From: Mycoplasma zalophidermidis
GTDB lineage: Bacteria > Bacillota_I > Bacilli_A > Mycoplasmatales > Metamycoplasmataceae
NCBI RefSeq assembly: GCF_018913985.1
Contig: NZ_JAHMHK010000001.1
Location: 62,001-126,000 of the forward strand
Direction of reading: 5' to 3'
Length of the DNA: 64,000 bases
Of the stretch, positions 55,154 to 64,000 are shown piece by piece. Position 1 is the first letter of the stretch; each line of letters opens with the position of its first letter. The position numbers and the translations under genes were made by a program. Below the pieces are notes generated by a model. The model did no database searches, had not been told where the DNA came from, and worked only from the letters and a program-made list of their open reading frames with translations.

Positions 55154-55175
55154 TGACCCTAGCGGTCATTTTTTT
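55154..55175 (+). terminator. tRNA-Ile terminator
   Basis: TGACC-CTAGC-GGTCA hairpin followed by seven T. Confidence 0.75.
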
Positions 55176-55209
55176 ATTATTTTTTATAGAATTGTTTAAA
55201 ATTAATAAT

Positions 55210-55556
55210 ATGTTTAAAAAAATAAAACTAATTAAAGATGTAATAAATATTAAAAATGATGTCAATCATTCTAAATGGACAAACGAAGAACTTTCGCATA
55301 CCTTATTTAGTAATAAAGGCCACAAAATCGAAATAATACATTCTTTTGAATATAATTCCGATTGAATGCAAAACAATGATTTAGAACATGCCTTTTTAAT
55401 CAAGGGAACAGCAACTATTGAAGACGAGAACAGTAATATTTTTGAGATGTCAGAAGGGGACTGTTTGCGAATTAAAAAAACACTAAACATAAAATAATTA
55501 AGACATCGCAACATGCAATTTGATTAGTAATTCATATAGGAGATACAAATGAATAA
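55210..55556 (+). pseudogene. cupin-like gene with a one-base poly-A frameshift
   Basis: From the ATG at 55210 the frame runs 95 codons to a TAA at 55495-55497. The sequence is a small cupin: EHAFLIKGTATIEDENSN then FEMSEGDCLRIK. At the A7 tract near 55472-55478, adding one A continues the barrel with KIIKTSQHAIWLVIHIGDTN to a TAA at 55554-55556, which overlaps galU by 8 nt, like other gene pairs here. The 347-nt span is one short of 116 codons. The premature end is therefore likely a lost A. TAAAAT ends 7 nt before the ATG (leaderless). Confidence 0.6.
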
Positions 55557-56433
55557 AAAAGTTAAAAAATTAATTATCCCAGCAGCTGGATGAGGAACAA
55601 GATTTTTGCCAATGACAAAAGTAGTTCACAAAGAATTAGTGCCTATTTTAAATAGACCTTCTTTGGACTTATTAGTAGACGAAGCCTTAAGCGCCGGTAT
55701 TGAAGAAATTATCTTGGTAATTAGCGAACGTAAACAAGATATATTAAATTTATTTTCAGTTAATCAAGCTCTTGAAGAAGAGTTGGAATCAAAAGGCAAA
55801 GCTAAATTATTAGATTTGGTTCGCAAAACAAATCGCTTTAAACACATCAAATTTGTTTTCCAAGACAAACAAAATGGACTAGGAGATGCTTTAGCTTCAG
55901 CAAAAGAATTAATTGGTAATGAACCATTTGCTGTGATTTTAGGAGATGATTTAATTAAATCAAACACTCCTGCTATAAAACAACTAATTGACTTTTATGA
56001 TAAAACAGGAGCTAATATTTTAGGTGTGCAAACGGTAGAACCAGAAAATGTTCACAAATATGGCGTTGTTAAACCTCTTAATAACGAAGAAAGAAATTTA
56101 AAATCATTTGAAATTAGTGACGCAGTAGAAAAACCCGCTTTGGAGGTTGCCCCATCGCACAAGGCAATTCTTGGAAGATATGTATTTAATCCTGAATTAT
56201 TGGATATTTTGTCTAAAATTGAATATGATGGTAAAAATGAAATACAAGTAGTCGATGCATTTGAAGAGTTAAAAAACAAATATAATCAAAAAATCTATGC
56301 TTTCGAATTTGAAGGCACTAGATATGATTTAGGTTCAATCGAAGGATTCGTTAAAGCAACTATTGATTATTCATTAGAAAATGTTGAAATTAAAGATAAA
56401 ATTAAGGAATACATCACACAAAAAGTTAAATAA
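55549..56433 (+). CDS. galU: UTP-glucose-1-phosphate uridylyltransferase
   Basis: 294 residues. Makes UDP-glucose from UTP and glucose 1-phosphate, the sugar donor for glycolipid and polysaccharide synthesis (for example the GT4 enzyme at 6107). Nucleotide-binding AAGWGTRFLPMTK near residue 11 (Trp by TGA), substrate loop HKELVPILNRPS, and LGDDLI. AGGAG lies 9 nt upstream of the ATG at 55549; the Met at 55606 is internal. Confidence 0.93.
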
Positions 56434-56473
56434 TAACGCAAATTGTGTATGATTAATTTCGTAAGGGAGAATC

Positions 56474-56995
56474 ATGAATAAAAAACTTTTATTAACCCTA
56501 GGGTTTGCTTCTAGTGTTCCATTGGTTACTGTTGCAGCTAGTTGTTCAAAACTAAGCAAAGATGGTCAAGAATTACAACAATATGTTGAAAATGTAGAAA
56601 ATACTCTTTTACTTAAAATGAAGAATCAAATCTTCAGTAGCGATAAATTAATTAGTGAATTAATACCAAAATTAGAAAAGGTGATTTTAGATGCTAAAAA
56701 CTTAATTAATGATACTCAAAAACATGAGGATTCAGAATATAAAATGCGCCTTCACAATTTGGTTGATGTGTCTAAAGTTAGTCAAGAAAGAATAACTTTG
56801 CTTGACACCAGAAATAATTTAAAAATTGTGATGAAAACATTAGAAGTTGATATTGAAGAACATCAAAAAGCTCCAAAATATTCAGATAAAAGATACAAAA
56901 AAATAAAATCTTTATATGATGAAATAAAAGCCAATATTGATAATGAAGATATTACCATATTACAATCATTATATAAAAATGCTCAAGAATTATAA
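56474..56995 (+). CDS. small lipoprotein, unknown function
   Basis: 173 residues. The signal peptide ends VTVAASC (Cys24), and the mature part of about 150 residues is entirely charged helix, with long heptad-like stretches. No known domain. AAGGGAG lies 5 nt upstream of the ATG. It sits between galU and deoD on the same strand with short gaps (40 and 12 nt) and may be cotranscribed. Confidence 0.75.
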   Translation: MNKKLLLTLGFASSVPLVTVAASCSKLSKDGQELQQYVENVENTLLLKMKNQIFSSDKLISELIPKLEKVILDAKNLINDTQKHEDSEYKMRLHNLVDVSKVSQERITLLDTRNNLKIVMKTLEVDIEEHQKAPKYSDKRYKKIKSLYDEIKANIDNEDITILQSLYKNAQEL

Positions 56996-57007
56996 AAGGA
57001 GACTATC

Positions 57008-57715
57008 ATGCCAACACCACACATTAGTGCCCAAAAAGGCGAAATAGCAAAATACGTATTAATGCCAGGAGATCCATTGCGTGCAGAATACATGGCTAAA
57101 AAATTTCTTAAAAATCCAAAATTAGTTTCTTCGGTAAGAAATGTATTATTTTACACCGGAGAATATAATGGAATGCAAGTAACTATCGGTGCCTCAGGAA
57201 TGGGCGCTGCATCAATCGGAATTTATGCATACGAACTTTATACTGTTTATGGCGTTGAACAAATCATTAGAGTGGGTTCAACCGGTTCTTATATTGAAGA
57301 ATTAAATGTAAAACAACCAGTTCTAGTTAATAGAGCTTATGCTGATGGTTTCGGATTTGTTGAACTTATGGTTGGTGAACGTACACATGAAATGTTTCCA
57401 ACAAAATCAACAATGGATTCGCTAATTAATGCTGCAAACGATATGGGAGTTGAATTAAAACAAGTTTCATGTCATACAACAGACGTGTTTTATGGTTTAA
57501 GAAGTATCGAAGAAACAAAAAAAGTTACCCAATGTCAAGTTGTAGATAATGAATGTTTTGCATTATTTGCCACTGCTTTAAGATGCAATAAAAAAGCCGG
57601 TGCTTTACTTTCAGTTTCTGAAAACATTGTAACCGGAGCTAGCCTTTCAAGCGATGAAAGACTATTAGAATTTTCAACTATGTTTGAAATTGCTTTAAAT
57701 TCACTAAATAAATAA
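57008..57715 (+). CDS. deoD: purine-nucleoside phosphorylase, DeoD type
   Basis: 235 residues, family length. Splits purine nucleosides with phosphate for salvage, important in mollicutes that cannot make purines. Motifs MPGDPLRAEYMA, ASGMGAASIGIYAYEL (phosphate site) and RVGSTGSY. The position of the catalytic Asp (normally VSDH) reads VSEN, an Asp to Glu change. AAAGGAG is 6 nt upstream. Confidence 0.93.
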   Translation: MPTPHISAQKGEIAKYVLMPGDPLRAEYMAKKFLKNPKLVSSVRNVLFYTGEYNGMQVTIGASGMGAASIGIYAYELYTVYGVEQIIRVGSTGSYIEELNVKQPVLVNRAYADGFGFVELMVGERTHEMFPTKSTMDSLINAANDMGVELKQVSCHTTDVFYGLRSIEETKKVTQCQVVDNECFALFATALRCNKKAGALLSVSENIVTGASLSSDERLLEFSTMFEIALNSLNK

Positions 57716-57722
57716 TATATAA

Positions 57723-57746
57723 TGAAACAATAATGTTTCATTTTTT
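57723..57746 (+). terminator. deoD terminator
   Basis: TGAAACA-ATAA-TGTTTCA hairpin followed by six T. Confidence 0.85.
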
Positions 57747-57789
57747 GTTAAATATTGAATAATGTGTTTATTCGTAGAATGGAGATATA

Positions 57790-58326
57790 ATGAAAAACAA
57801 CACAAAACTATTCCAAAATGATTGAATAAGTGTATTTAAATCTGATAAAGGTTTTACTTACTGTCAACGCCGCAGTATTAACTCAATTGCGGCTCTATTG
57901 TTTAAAAAAACAGACACGGGATATGAATTTATGATTCATTACCAACCTCTTCCAGAAGTTAAAGAAAAGAAACGATGAGATCAACCATATCCATCTGCTA
58001 TAACTGGTAGTATTGAAGACAATCAAACCCCAAGTGAATGTTGCATTAATGAAGTATTAGAGGAAGCTGGTTACAAAATAGAATTATCTAATATAATAGC
58101 TCATAATGTTTGTGTTGCAACTACACAAATGAATGAAAAAGTATATAACTTTGTTGTTGATGTAACAAATTTAACAGCTCATGATATACTAACTGATGGT
58201 TCAATATTCGAATCAGTTGCTTATAATGAATGATTCACGCAGGAAGAATTTGAATCAATCTTAAAATCGGAATTACATCTATCTTCATTAAGCGCTCTTT
58301 ATACGCTTTTCTTACTTAATAAGTAA
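57790..58326 (+). CDS. NUDIX hydrolase
   Basis: 178 residues. It contains a Nudix box from about residue 77, GSIEDNQTPSECCINEVLEE followed by AGY, with the REUXEE motif present as NEVLEE (Arg to Asn) and Gln in place of the first Glu. It would hydrolyse a nucleoside diphosphate linked to another moiety; the substrate is unknown. Several TGA Trp codons hide it in code 11. GGAG is 5 nt upstream of the ATG. Confidence 0.75.
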
Positions 58327-58428
58327 ATCTTATTTTGAGATTTTTTTATTAAATTGATAAATTTTATTGAATTTTTCAGCAAAAACATTAAAAATAACTT
58401 TTTTGTTCCTATAAATACAATTTATATA

Positions 58429-58434
58429 TATAAT
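58429..58434 (+). promoter_or_regulatory. tRNA-Ser(GCT) -10 element
   Basis: TATAAT 13 nt before the 5' end of the tRNA. Confidence 0.6.
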
Positions 58435-58447
58435 AGTAAAGCAAAAT

Positions 58448-58538
58448 GGGACAGTACTCAAGAGGCTGAAGAGGCGGCACTGCTAATGCTGTAGGGGTGG
58501 CAACACCCGCGGAGGTTCAAATCCTCTCTGTTCCGCCA
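58448..58538 (+). tRNA. tRNA-Ser (anticodon GCT)
   Basis: 91 nt with encoded CCA. Class II with a long variable arm. The anticodon loop CTGCTAA gives GCT (codons AGU/AGC). A T-run follows directly. Confidence 0.95.
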
Positions 58539-58565
58539 TTTTTTTTATACTTTTTTGTTAGGTTT

Positions 58566-58571
58566 TATAAT
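58566..58571 (+). promoter_or_regulatory. P-type ATPase gene -10 element
   Basis: TATAAT 38 nt upstream of the ATG at 58610, in the short gap after tRNA-Ser(GCT). Confidence 0.5.
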
Positions 58572-58609
58572 ATCCATTTAAAATAATATTCAAAGTAGAA
58601 AGGGAAATA

Positions 58610-61309
58610 ATGAATAAAGAAGAATCATTAAAATATAACGGTTTAAGTTCAAAAGAAGTTTGGGTAAAAAAACAAAAATTTGGATCTAACTCGTTAATTA
58701 AAAATAAAAAGATAAATCCAATAGTAGCATTCTTTAAACAATTTTTGGACCCAATGATAATTTTATTAATTATTGGGGCCGCAATTTCATTGGGATTAGC
58801 CATTTTTGAACAAGTTACTAATAAAAAAAGTGGCGTGGATTTAACTATTAGTTATGTAGAACCAGCAATAATTATTTTAGTCATTATATTAAACTCAATG
58901 CTTGGCGCCTATCAAGAAGTGAAATCCGATAACGCTGTTAGAGCTTTGGAGAAAATGAACGAAACATATTCGAATGTGATACGTGACGGAAAAGTCATCA
59001 AAATCAAGGCTACTGACCTAGTTCCTGGGGATTTGATTATTTTAGCTGCAGGTGATACTATAAGCGCAGATTGCAAAATTATTGAATCCTCAAACCTAAT
59101 GGTAGTTGAATCTTCACTAACTGGAGAAAACTTACCAATTTTAAAATTTGCTGATTGAAATGCGGAAACTAATGCAATATTAGCAGAAAATAAGCATTTA
59201 TTATATTCTGGAACCTATATTACAAACGGTAAAGCTACTGCGTTAGTTATTGGTACCGGTGTTAATACTGAATTAGGCAAAATTAACGAATCAATACAAA
59301 AACAAGGTAAAAATATTACTCCTTTACAATACAAACTAAATAATTTAAGTAAGTGGTTTGGTATTGGTGGTGTTGCATTACTATTTGTTAGTCTTTTTGT
59401 TCAAATTTTACTGAATAATATTTATACAGGTGTTTGAAGCAATTTAGATATCTACACACACTCATTAGTAACAGCAATAAGCCTTGCAGTAGCTGCAATC
59501 CCAGAAGGATTAATCACATTTACGACTGTTTTATTATCCGTAGGTGTTAAGGCTTTATCAAAAGAAAAGGCCTTAGTCAAAAACCTATTAGCTGTGGAAA
59601 CGTTAGGTTCAGCTTCAATTATATGTACAGATAAAACTGGGACATTAACGGAAAATAAAATGAAAATAGTTGATGTTTTCGACTTATCATCTAATTTGAT
59701 GTTAAGTAAAAATAAAAACAAAAGTAAATTTAAAAATATAGCCTCATTATTAACACTTTGCAATGATGCTTTCATTGATTTGGACAAAAAAACGGGGTCA
59801 TTCAATGAGATTGGAGATCCTACTGAAACCGGAATGTTGAGATTTGCCCATGAATTAAACATTACGAAGAAAGAAGTGTTAGTAAAAACACCGATAATTC
59901 AATCGCTACCTTTTGATAGCGACCGTAAAATGCACTCTGTTTTAGTTGAAATTAACAGCGAAAAGTGAATGATTACTAAGGGTGCGCCCGATATCATTAT
60001 TAATAAATCTATTAATATAAATAAAGATGAAATACAATCAATAAATGATAATTGAGGTAGCAAATCATATAGAGTTATAGCTTTATCTCGTAAAAAAATT
60101 GATAAAGATACAATTTCATTTAGTGATGAAGAAAATTTCGAATTTATTGGTCTTGTTGCGCTGATTGACCCTCCTCGTGATAATGTTCGTGAAAGCGTTG
60201 AAAAAGCCAAAAAAGCAGGAATTAAAACAGTAATGATTACTGGGGACCATATCATAACAGCTAAAGCAATTGCTAAAAATTTAGGTATTTATCAAGAAAG
60301 TGATTTATGCATCTCTGGTTCCGAATTGTCTAAAATGTCTGATGAAGAACTTAATGAAAAGGTCACAAAAATAACTGTATATGCAAGAGTAAATCCCGAA
60401 GATAAACTTCGCATAGTAAAGGCGTGACAAAAACACGATGAAGTTGTTGCAATGACCGGCGATGGTGTTAATGATGCACCAGCACTTAAAGCTTCTGATA
60501 TAGGTTGCGCCATGGGTATAACAGGAACAGATGTATCGAAGCAGGCAGCAGATTTAATATTGGTCGATGATAATTTCAATACAATCGTTAGTGCCGTTAA
60601 AAATGGACGTACCACTTTTGACAAAATCAAAACAATTGTTATGAACTTATTGGTTTCTTCAATAGTTGAAATACTCGTAATGTTGATTGGTATGGTTGTA
60701 TTCTTTTTTGTTTATAAAGAATATTATTTACAGGAGTTTTATATTTTTGGTGCTAGTCAATTATTGTGGATTAACCTTGTATCTCATGGGTTACCAGCAA
60801 TAGCTTTAGGTTTTGTAGATAACAAAAAAAATGTTATGGACAGAAGTCCATACAATAGAAAAGAAAGTATTTTTTCACGCGGAATGGGCTCAATGCTTAT
60901 TTGACAATCACTATTATTAAGTTTTGCGACATTAGCTTCATACGCAATTGGTGCTGAATATGCAATCAAAAACGGATTAGAATTAGCTCAAATATCATCT
61001 ACATGCGGGTTTATTACTTTGGGGCTAGCTTGTGGCATTAACACTATCAATTTTATCAGTGAAAAATCAATTTTTGTTTCTTTATTCAAAAAATACTGAT
61101 TAGTTTGAGCAGCAATAGCATTTTCTGCAACAACAATACTGATAATTGCATTAGTCCCTCAAATAGCACAGATTTTTAGAATGGCAAACATTATTGACCA
61201 CCCAATTCTAATTATTACATCAATTCTATTGGGATTAGTTTTAATTGCGATGAATGAATTGCTTAAATTATTCAAATTTATAAAAATTAGTGTTAAAAAG
61301 AACCGTTAA
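58610..61309 (+). CDS. cation-transporting P-type ATPase (P2, calcium-type)
   Basis: 899 residues, in the range of P2 ATPases such as calcium pumps. It carries an N-terminal cation-ATPase domain, TGEN (171-174, usually TGES) in the actuator domain, PEGL in helix 4, the phosphorylated Asp341 in CTDKTGT and the hinge TGDGVNDAP near 616-624, followed by a C-terminal group of six helices. The exported or imported ion (Ca2+ most likely, or Na+/Mn2+) cannot be fixed. AAAGGGA precedes the ATG. Several TGA Trp codons split it. Confidence 0.92.
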
Positions 61310-61321
61310 TAGGCGGTTCTT
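61298..61321. terminator. shared terminator of the P-type ATPase and secA
   Basis: AAGAACCG / CGGTTCTT stem with an 8-nt loop, flanked by A- and T-runs, between the two convergent genes. Confidence 0.75.
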
Positions 61322-61322
61322 T

Positions 61323-63869
61323 TTAATTTCTATTTGTAAAGAAATCGTCCTCAATTGCTTGTATATTTTCGTTCGAAACATGAATTTGTGCATTTTTAGT
61401 TTCAAAGTAATAGTTAAGTAATCTTTTTTCTTTTTCAATTTCGTCTAAGTTTTCATCATCAAATACAATTATATTTCTAATCTCGGCAAATAAAGGGTCT
61501 TGTCTTACTTCTGCCGGAATTAATGACGAAGCGCCTAAACGTTCGTTAAAGATAGTTTTTGCTACATCCGTAGCGATATTAGCTAACATTTGATTGAATT
61601 TTTTGCTGCCCTCTTCTGTGTAAACTTGATATGGGTTTTTTTGAGAATATTGAACTAAATTGACATTAGAGCGTAATTTATCCATTGTGTTAATGTGATT
61701 TTGTCAATATTTATCCACAACCGATAAAACTATTCGTTTTTCAGTATAAAACAATAAATCCTTGGCATAATCCTTCTCAACATTATTTCTTCAAATATTG
61801 TATTTATCAAGAATTTTTTCAATTAAATAGTCTTTCATGTCACTTTCATGAATTTTAATCAACTCCTCAAAATTGATTTTTTCTCTAACACCTTTGCCAA
61901 GAAAATCATTGTTTAAATACGATAGTAATTTTTCATAAACGAATGAACCCGTTTTATTTAAGAACTCAGGATTAGTTACTATTGAGTTGATCGAACTTTT
62001 TAACATTCTTTCAATAATAAATCCCAAATCTTCATGTATTAATATTAAATCTCTTTGAGCATAGAAAAGGTCACGCTGTTGTCGGATAACATCATCATAA
62101 TGAAGAACACTTTTACGCGAATCATAGTTAAAACCTTCAATTTTCTTTTGAGCAGCCACAAAACCTTTAATTAACGATTTAGTGGTTATTTCTGCGTCGC
62201 CTTTAGAAGCAAATTGTTCCTTAAATTCTTCATAATTTGCAAAACGCTTCATTAACTGGTCGTCGAGCGATACGTAAAATTTAGATGTTCCTGGGTCACC
62301 TTGACGTCCACTACGCCCCCTAAGTTGGTTATCTATACGTCTCGATTCAGCCTTATCTGTACCAATAACATACAAACCGCCTAACTCTTTTGCTTCCGCG
62401 CTTAGTTTAATATCAGTACCACGACCAGCCATGTTCGTTGCTATTGTAACCGATTTAACTTGACCTGCATTTGCAATTATTTCAGCCTCAGAAGCATTTT
62501 GTTTAGCATTAAGGACTGTATGGGGAATCATAGCATTCAATAGATACTGATGTAATATTTCGGAATCTTCAATTTGAGCAGTACCAACTAATATTGGTTG
62601 TCCTTTTTCGTATAATTCTCTAATTTTCTCAGTAACGGCAGCCCATTTACCAGTTGCTGTTGCAAAAATTGAATCAGGTAAATCTTGTCTGATGACTGGT
62701 TTGTTTGTTGGGACAACATTTACCCGCATGTTATAGATATCAATAAATTCTTGTTCTTCAGTTTTGGCGGTACCTGTCATACCGCATAGCTTATTGAACA
62801 TACGGAAAAAGTTTTGGTATGTAATGGTTGCAAGAGTTTTAGTTTCACTTTCTATTTCTACACCAGCGCAGGCTTGAATTGCTTGTTGTAATCCTTCAGA
62901 GTAAGCACGTCCTTCCATAATACGACCTGTAAAAGCATCAACAAGTTCAACCTTACCATCTCTAACGATATATTCGACATTTTCTTTCATTACTTTATGA
63001 GCTCTTAGTGAGTTTTGAATACGGTGTACCATTTCAGAGTTTTCAATATGGTAAAGATTCTCAAATCCGAAATAATTTTTTGCTCTTTGAATACCACTGA
63101 ATGTCAATGAAATAGCTTTTGATTCTTCATCAATTTCATAATCATCTTCAGTTAATGTTCTAACAAATCTATCAGCAAGGAAATAGTCTTGAGTATCTTC
63201 TCCTTCTCCGCCGGAAATAATCAAAGGGGTTTTTGCTTCGTCAATTAAAATCGAGTCAGCTTCGTCAATTAGGCAAAAGTGAAGTCCTCTCTGAACTTTT
63301 TCTTCCATTGAACTCGCCATATTATCTCTTAAATAGTCAAAACCCAATTCAGAGTGAACTGAATAAGTAATATCTGCCGCGTAGGCTCTTCTTTTATCAT
63401 CGGTCTCCATTTGGGCTTTATTGATGCCAACTGTCATACCCAATCAGTTGAATACTTCACCCATTTCGATAGCATCCCGTTCTGAAAGGTATTCGTTAAC
63501 AGTGGAAACAATAGCCCCTTTCCCTTCAAGCGCATTTAAATATACTGGTGCAATCGAAGTAATTGTTTTACCTTCACCAGTTTTCATTTCCGCAACCGAA
63601 GCTAAATCAAGAAGCAATCCTCCTATCATTTGAACATCATAAGGTCTTTTACCAAGAACTCTTTTGGTAGCTTCACGAGAAACAGCAAAAACTTCCGCTC
63701 TCATTGATTCTAAACTTTCTCCATTAGCTAAACGGCTTTTGAATTGCAATGTTTTATTTTTAAGGTCTGCGTCGCTAAGTTTTTGAATTAATGGTTCAAA
63801 AGCATTAATTTTTTTTAAGGTCTTTTCTGCGATACGCATTTCTGTAGATTTAAAGTTAAATAGTTTCAT
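61323..63869 (-). CDS. secA: preprotein translocase ATPase SecA
   Basis: 848-residue motor that drives secretory proteins, such as the lipoproteins in this window, through SecYEG. Walker A KTGEGKT (96-102), DEAD (202-205) and RGRSGRQGD in the second nucleotide-binding fold are all present. The C-terminal zinc-binding SEC-C motif is absent, as in other mycoplasmas. Start at the ATG at 63869 because a TAAAAT box ends 7 nt before it (leaderless); a GTG two codons earlier would fall within that gap. Confidence 0.95.
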
Positions 63870-63876
63870 ATTCACA

Positions 63877-63882
63877 ATTTTA
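63877..63882 (-). promoter_or_regulatory. -10 box of leaderless secA
   Basis: TAAAAT on the minus strand ends 7 nt before the secA ATG. No ribosome-binding site. Confidence 0.5.
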
Positions 63883-64000
63883 CATCATTAACAATATAAA
63901 TTAAATTTTGATATTAATATTATTACTTAAATTAATTGCTCGATTGTTATGACATGACATTCATTTTTGTTGAATAAATAATAAAACTAGAAAAACTTTT

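Overview
The window is a stretch of a mollicute chromosome. It is very AT-rich, and almost every long gene reads through in-frame TGA codons at tryptophan positions (genetic code 4). Lipoproteins with a Cys lipobox are common, SecA and ClpB are short forms, and there is a clpB CIRCE. The gene content (phosphoketolase, L-LDH, zinc alcohol dehydrogenase, MIB/MIP proteins and an F1-like X0 ATPase) fits a Mycoplasma of the hominis/bovis/synoviae type. I cannot name the species. TGA is read as Trp in all CDS coordinates below.

Layout. 1-239: 3' end of a gene that starts outside the window. 307-5260 (minus): sugar-end metabolism genes xfp, ldh and adh, each with its own terminator or promoter. 5465-8923: small membrane proteins, a GT4 glycosyltransferase, a LicD-type transferase and a frameshifted small gene. 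9169-16618: housekeeping genes clpB, trmB, rnj, tRNA-Ser(CGA), lgt, trxB and rpmB. 17220-32847 (plus): an immune-evasion locus holding an immunoglobulin-binding protein (MIB), its serine protease lipoprotein (MIP), seven consecutive genes of an F1-like X0 ATPase, and a second MIP-like protease lipoprotein behind a terminator. An A18 homopolymer lies upstream of MIB. 32848-34931: relic of an ISNCY/IS1138-like transposase. 34932-41510 (minus): three overlapping lipoprotein genes, two with BspA/TpLRR leucine-rich repeats and one S41 protease. 41511-43257: decayed DNA. 43258-47043: a single 1261-residue surface protein with a zincin-like motif lacking its first His. 47498-64000: MATE transporter; the minus operon sufS-iscU-dinB-nadD/yqeK-rluB; rplM-rpsI; tRNA-Ile(GAT); a frameshifted cupin gene; galU; a lipoprotein; deoD; a NUDIX protein; tRNA-Ser(GCT); a P-type ATPase; and secA.

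How it fits together. The centre of interest is the 13 kb MIB-MIP-ATPase operon. In related mycoplasmas MIB captures antibody, MIP cleaves off the heavy-chain variable domain, and the co-encoded rotary-type ATPase is thought to power the cycle. The fourth to sixth genes of this set look like stalk subunits: the 302-residue protein ends in a gamma-like helix pattern and the 160-residue protein is epsilon-like in layout. Both are inferences.

Two genome-wide habits are visible. First, at least seven genes have a TATAAT/TAAAAT -10 box ending only 6-7 nt before the start codon and no Shine-Dalgarno, so their mRNAs are probably leaderless. Second, two small genes (8186-8550 and 55210-55556) are each one A short in a poly-A tract, and restoring one A gives a full ORF with a sensible ending.
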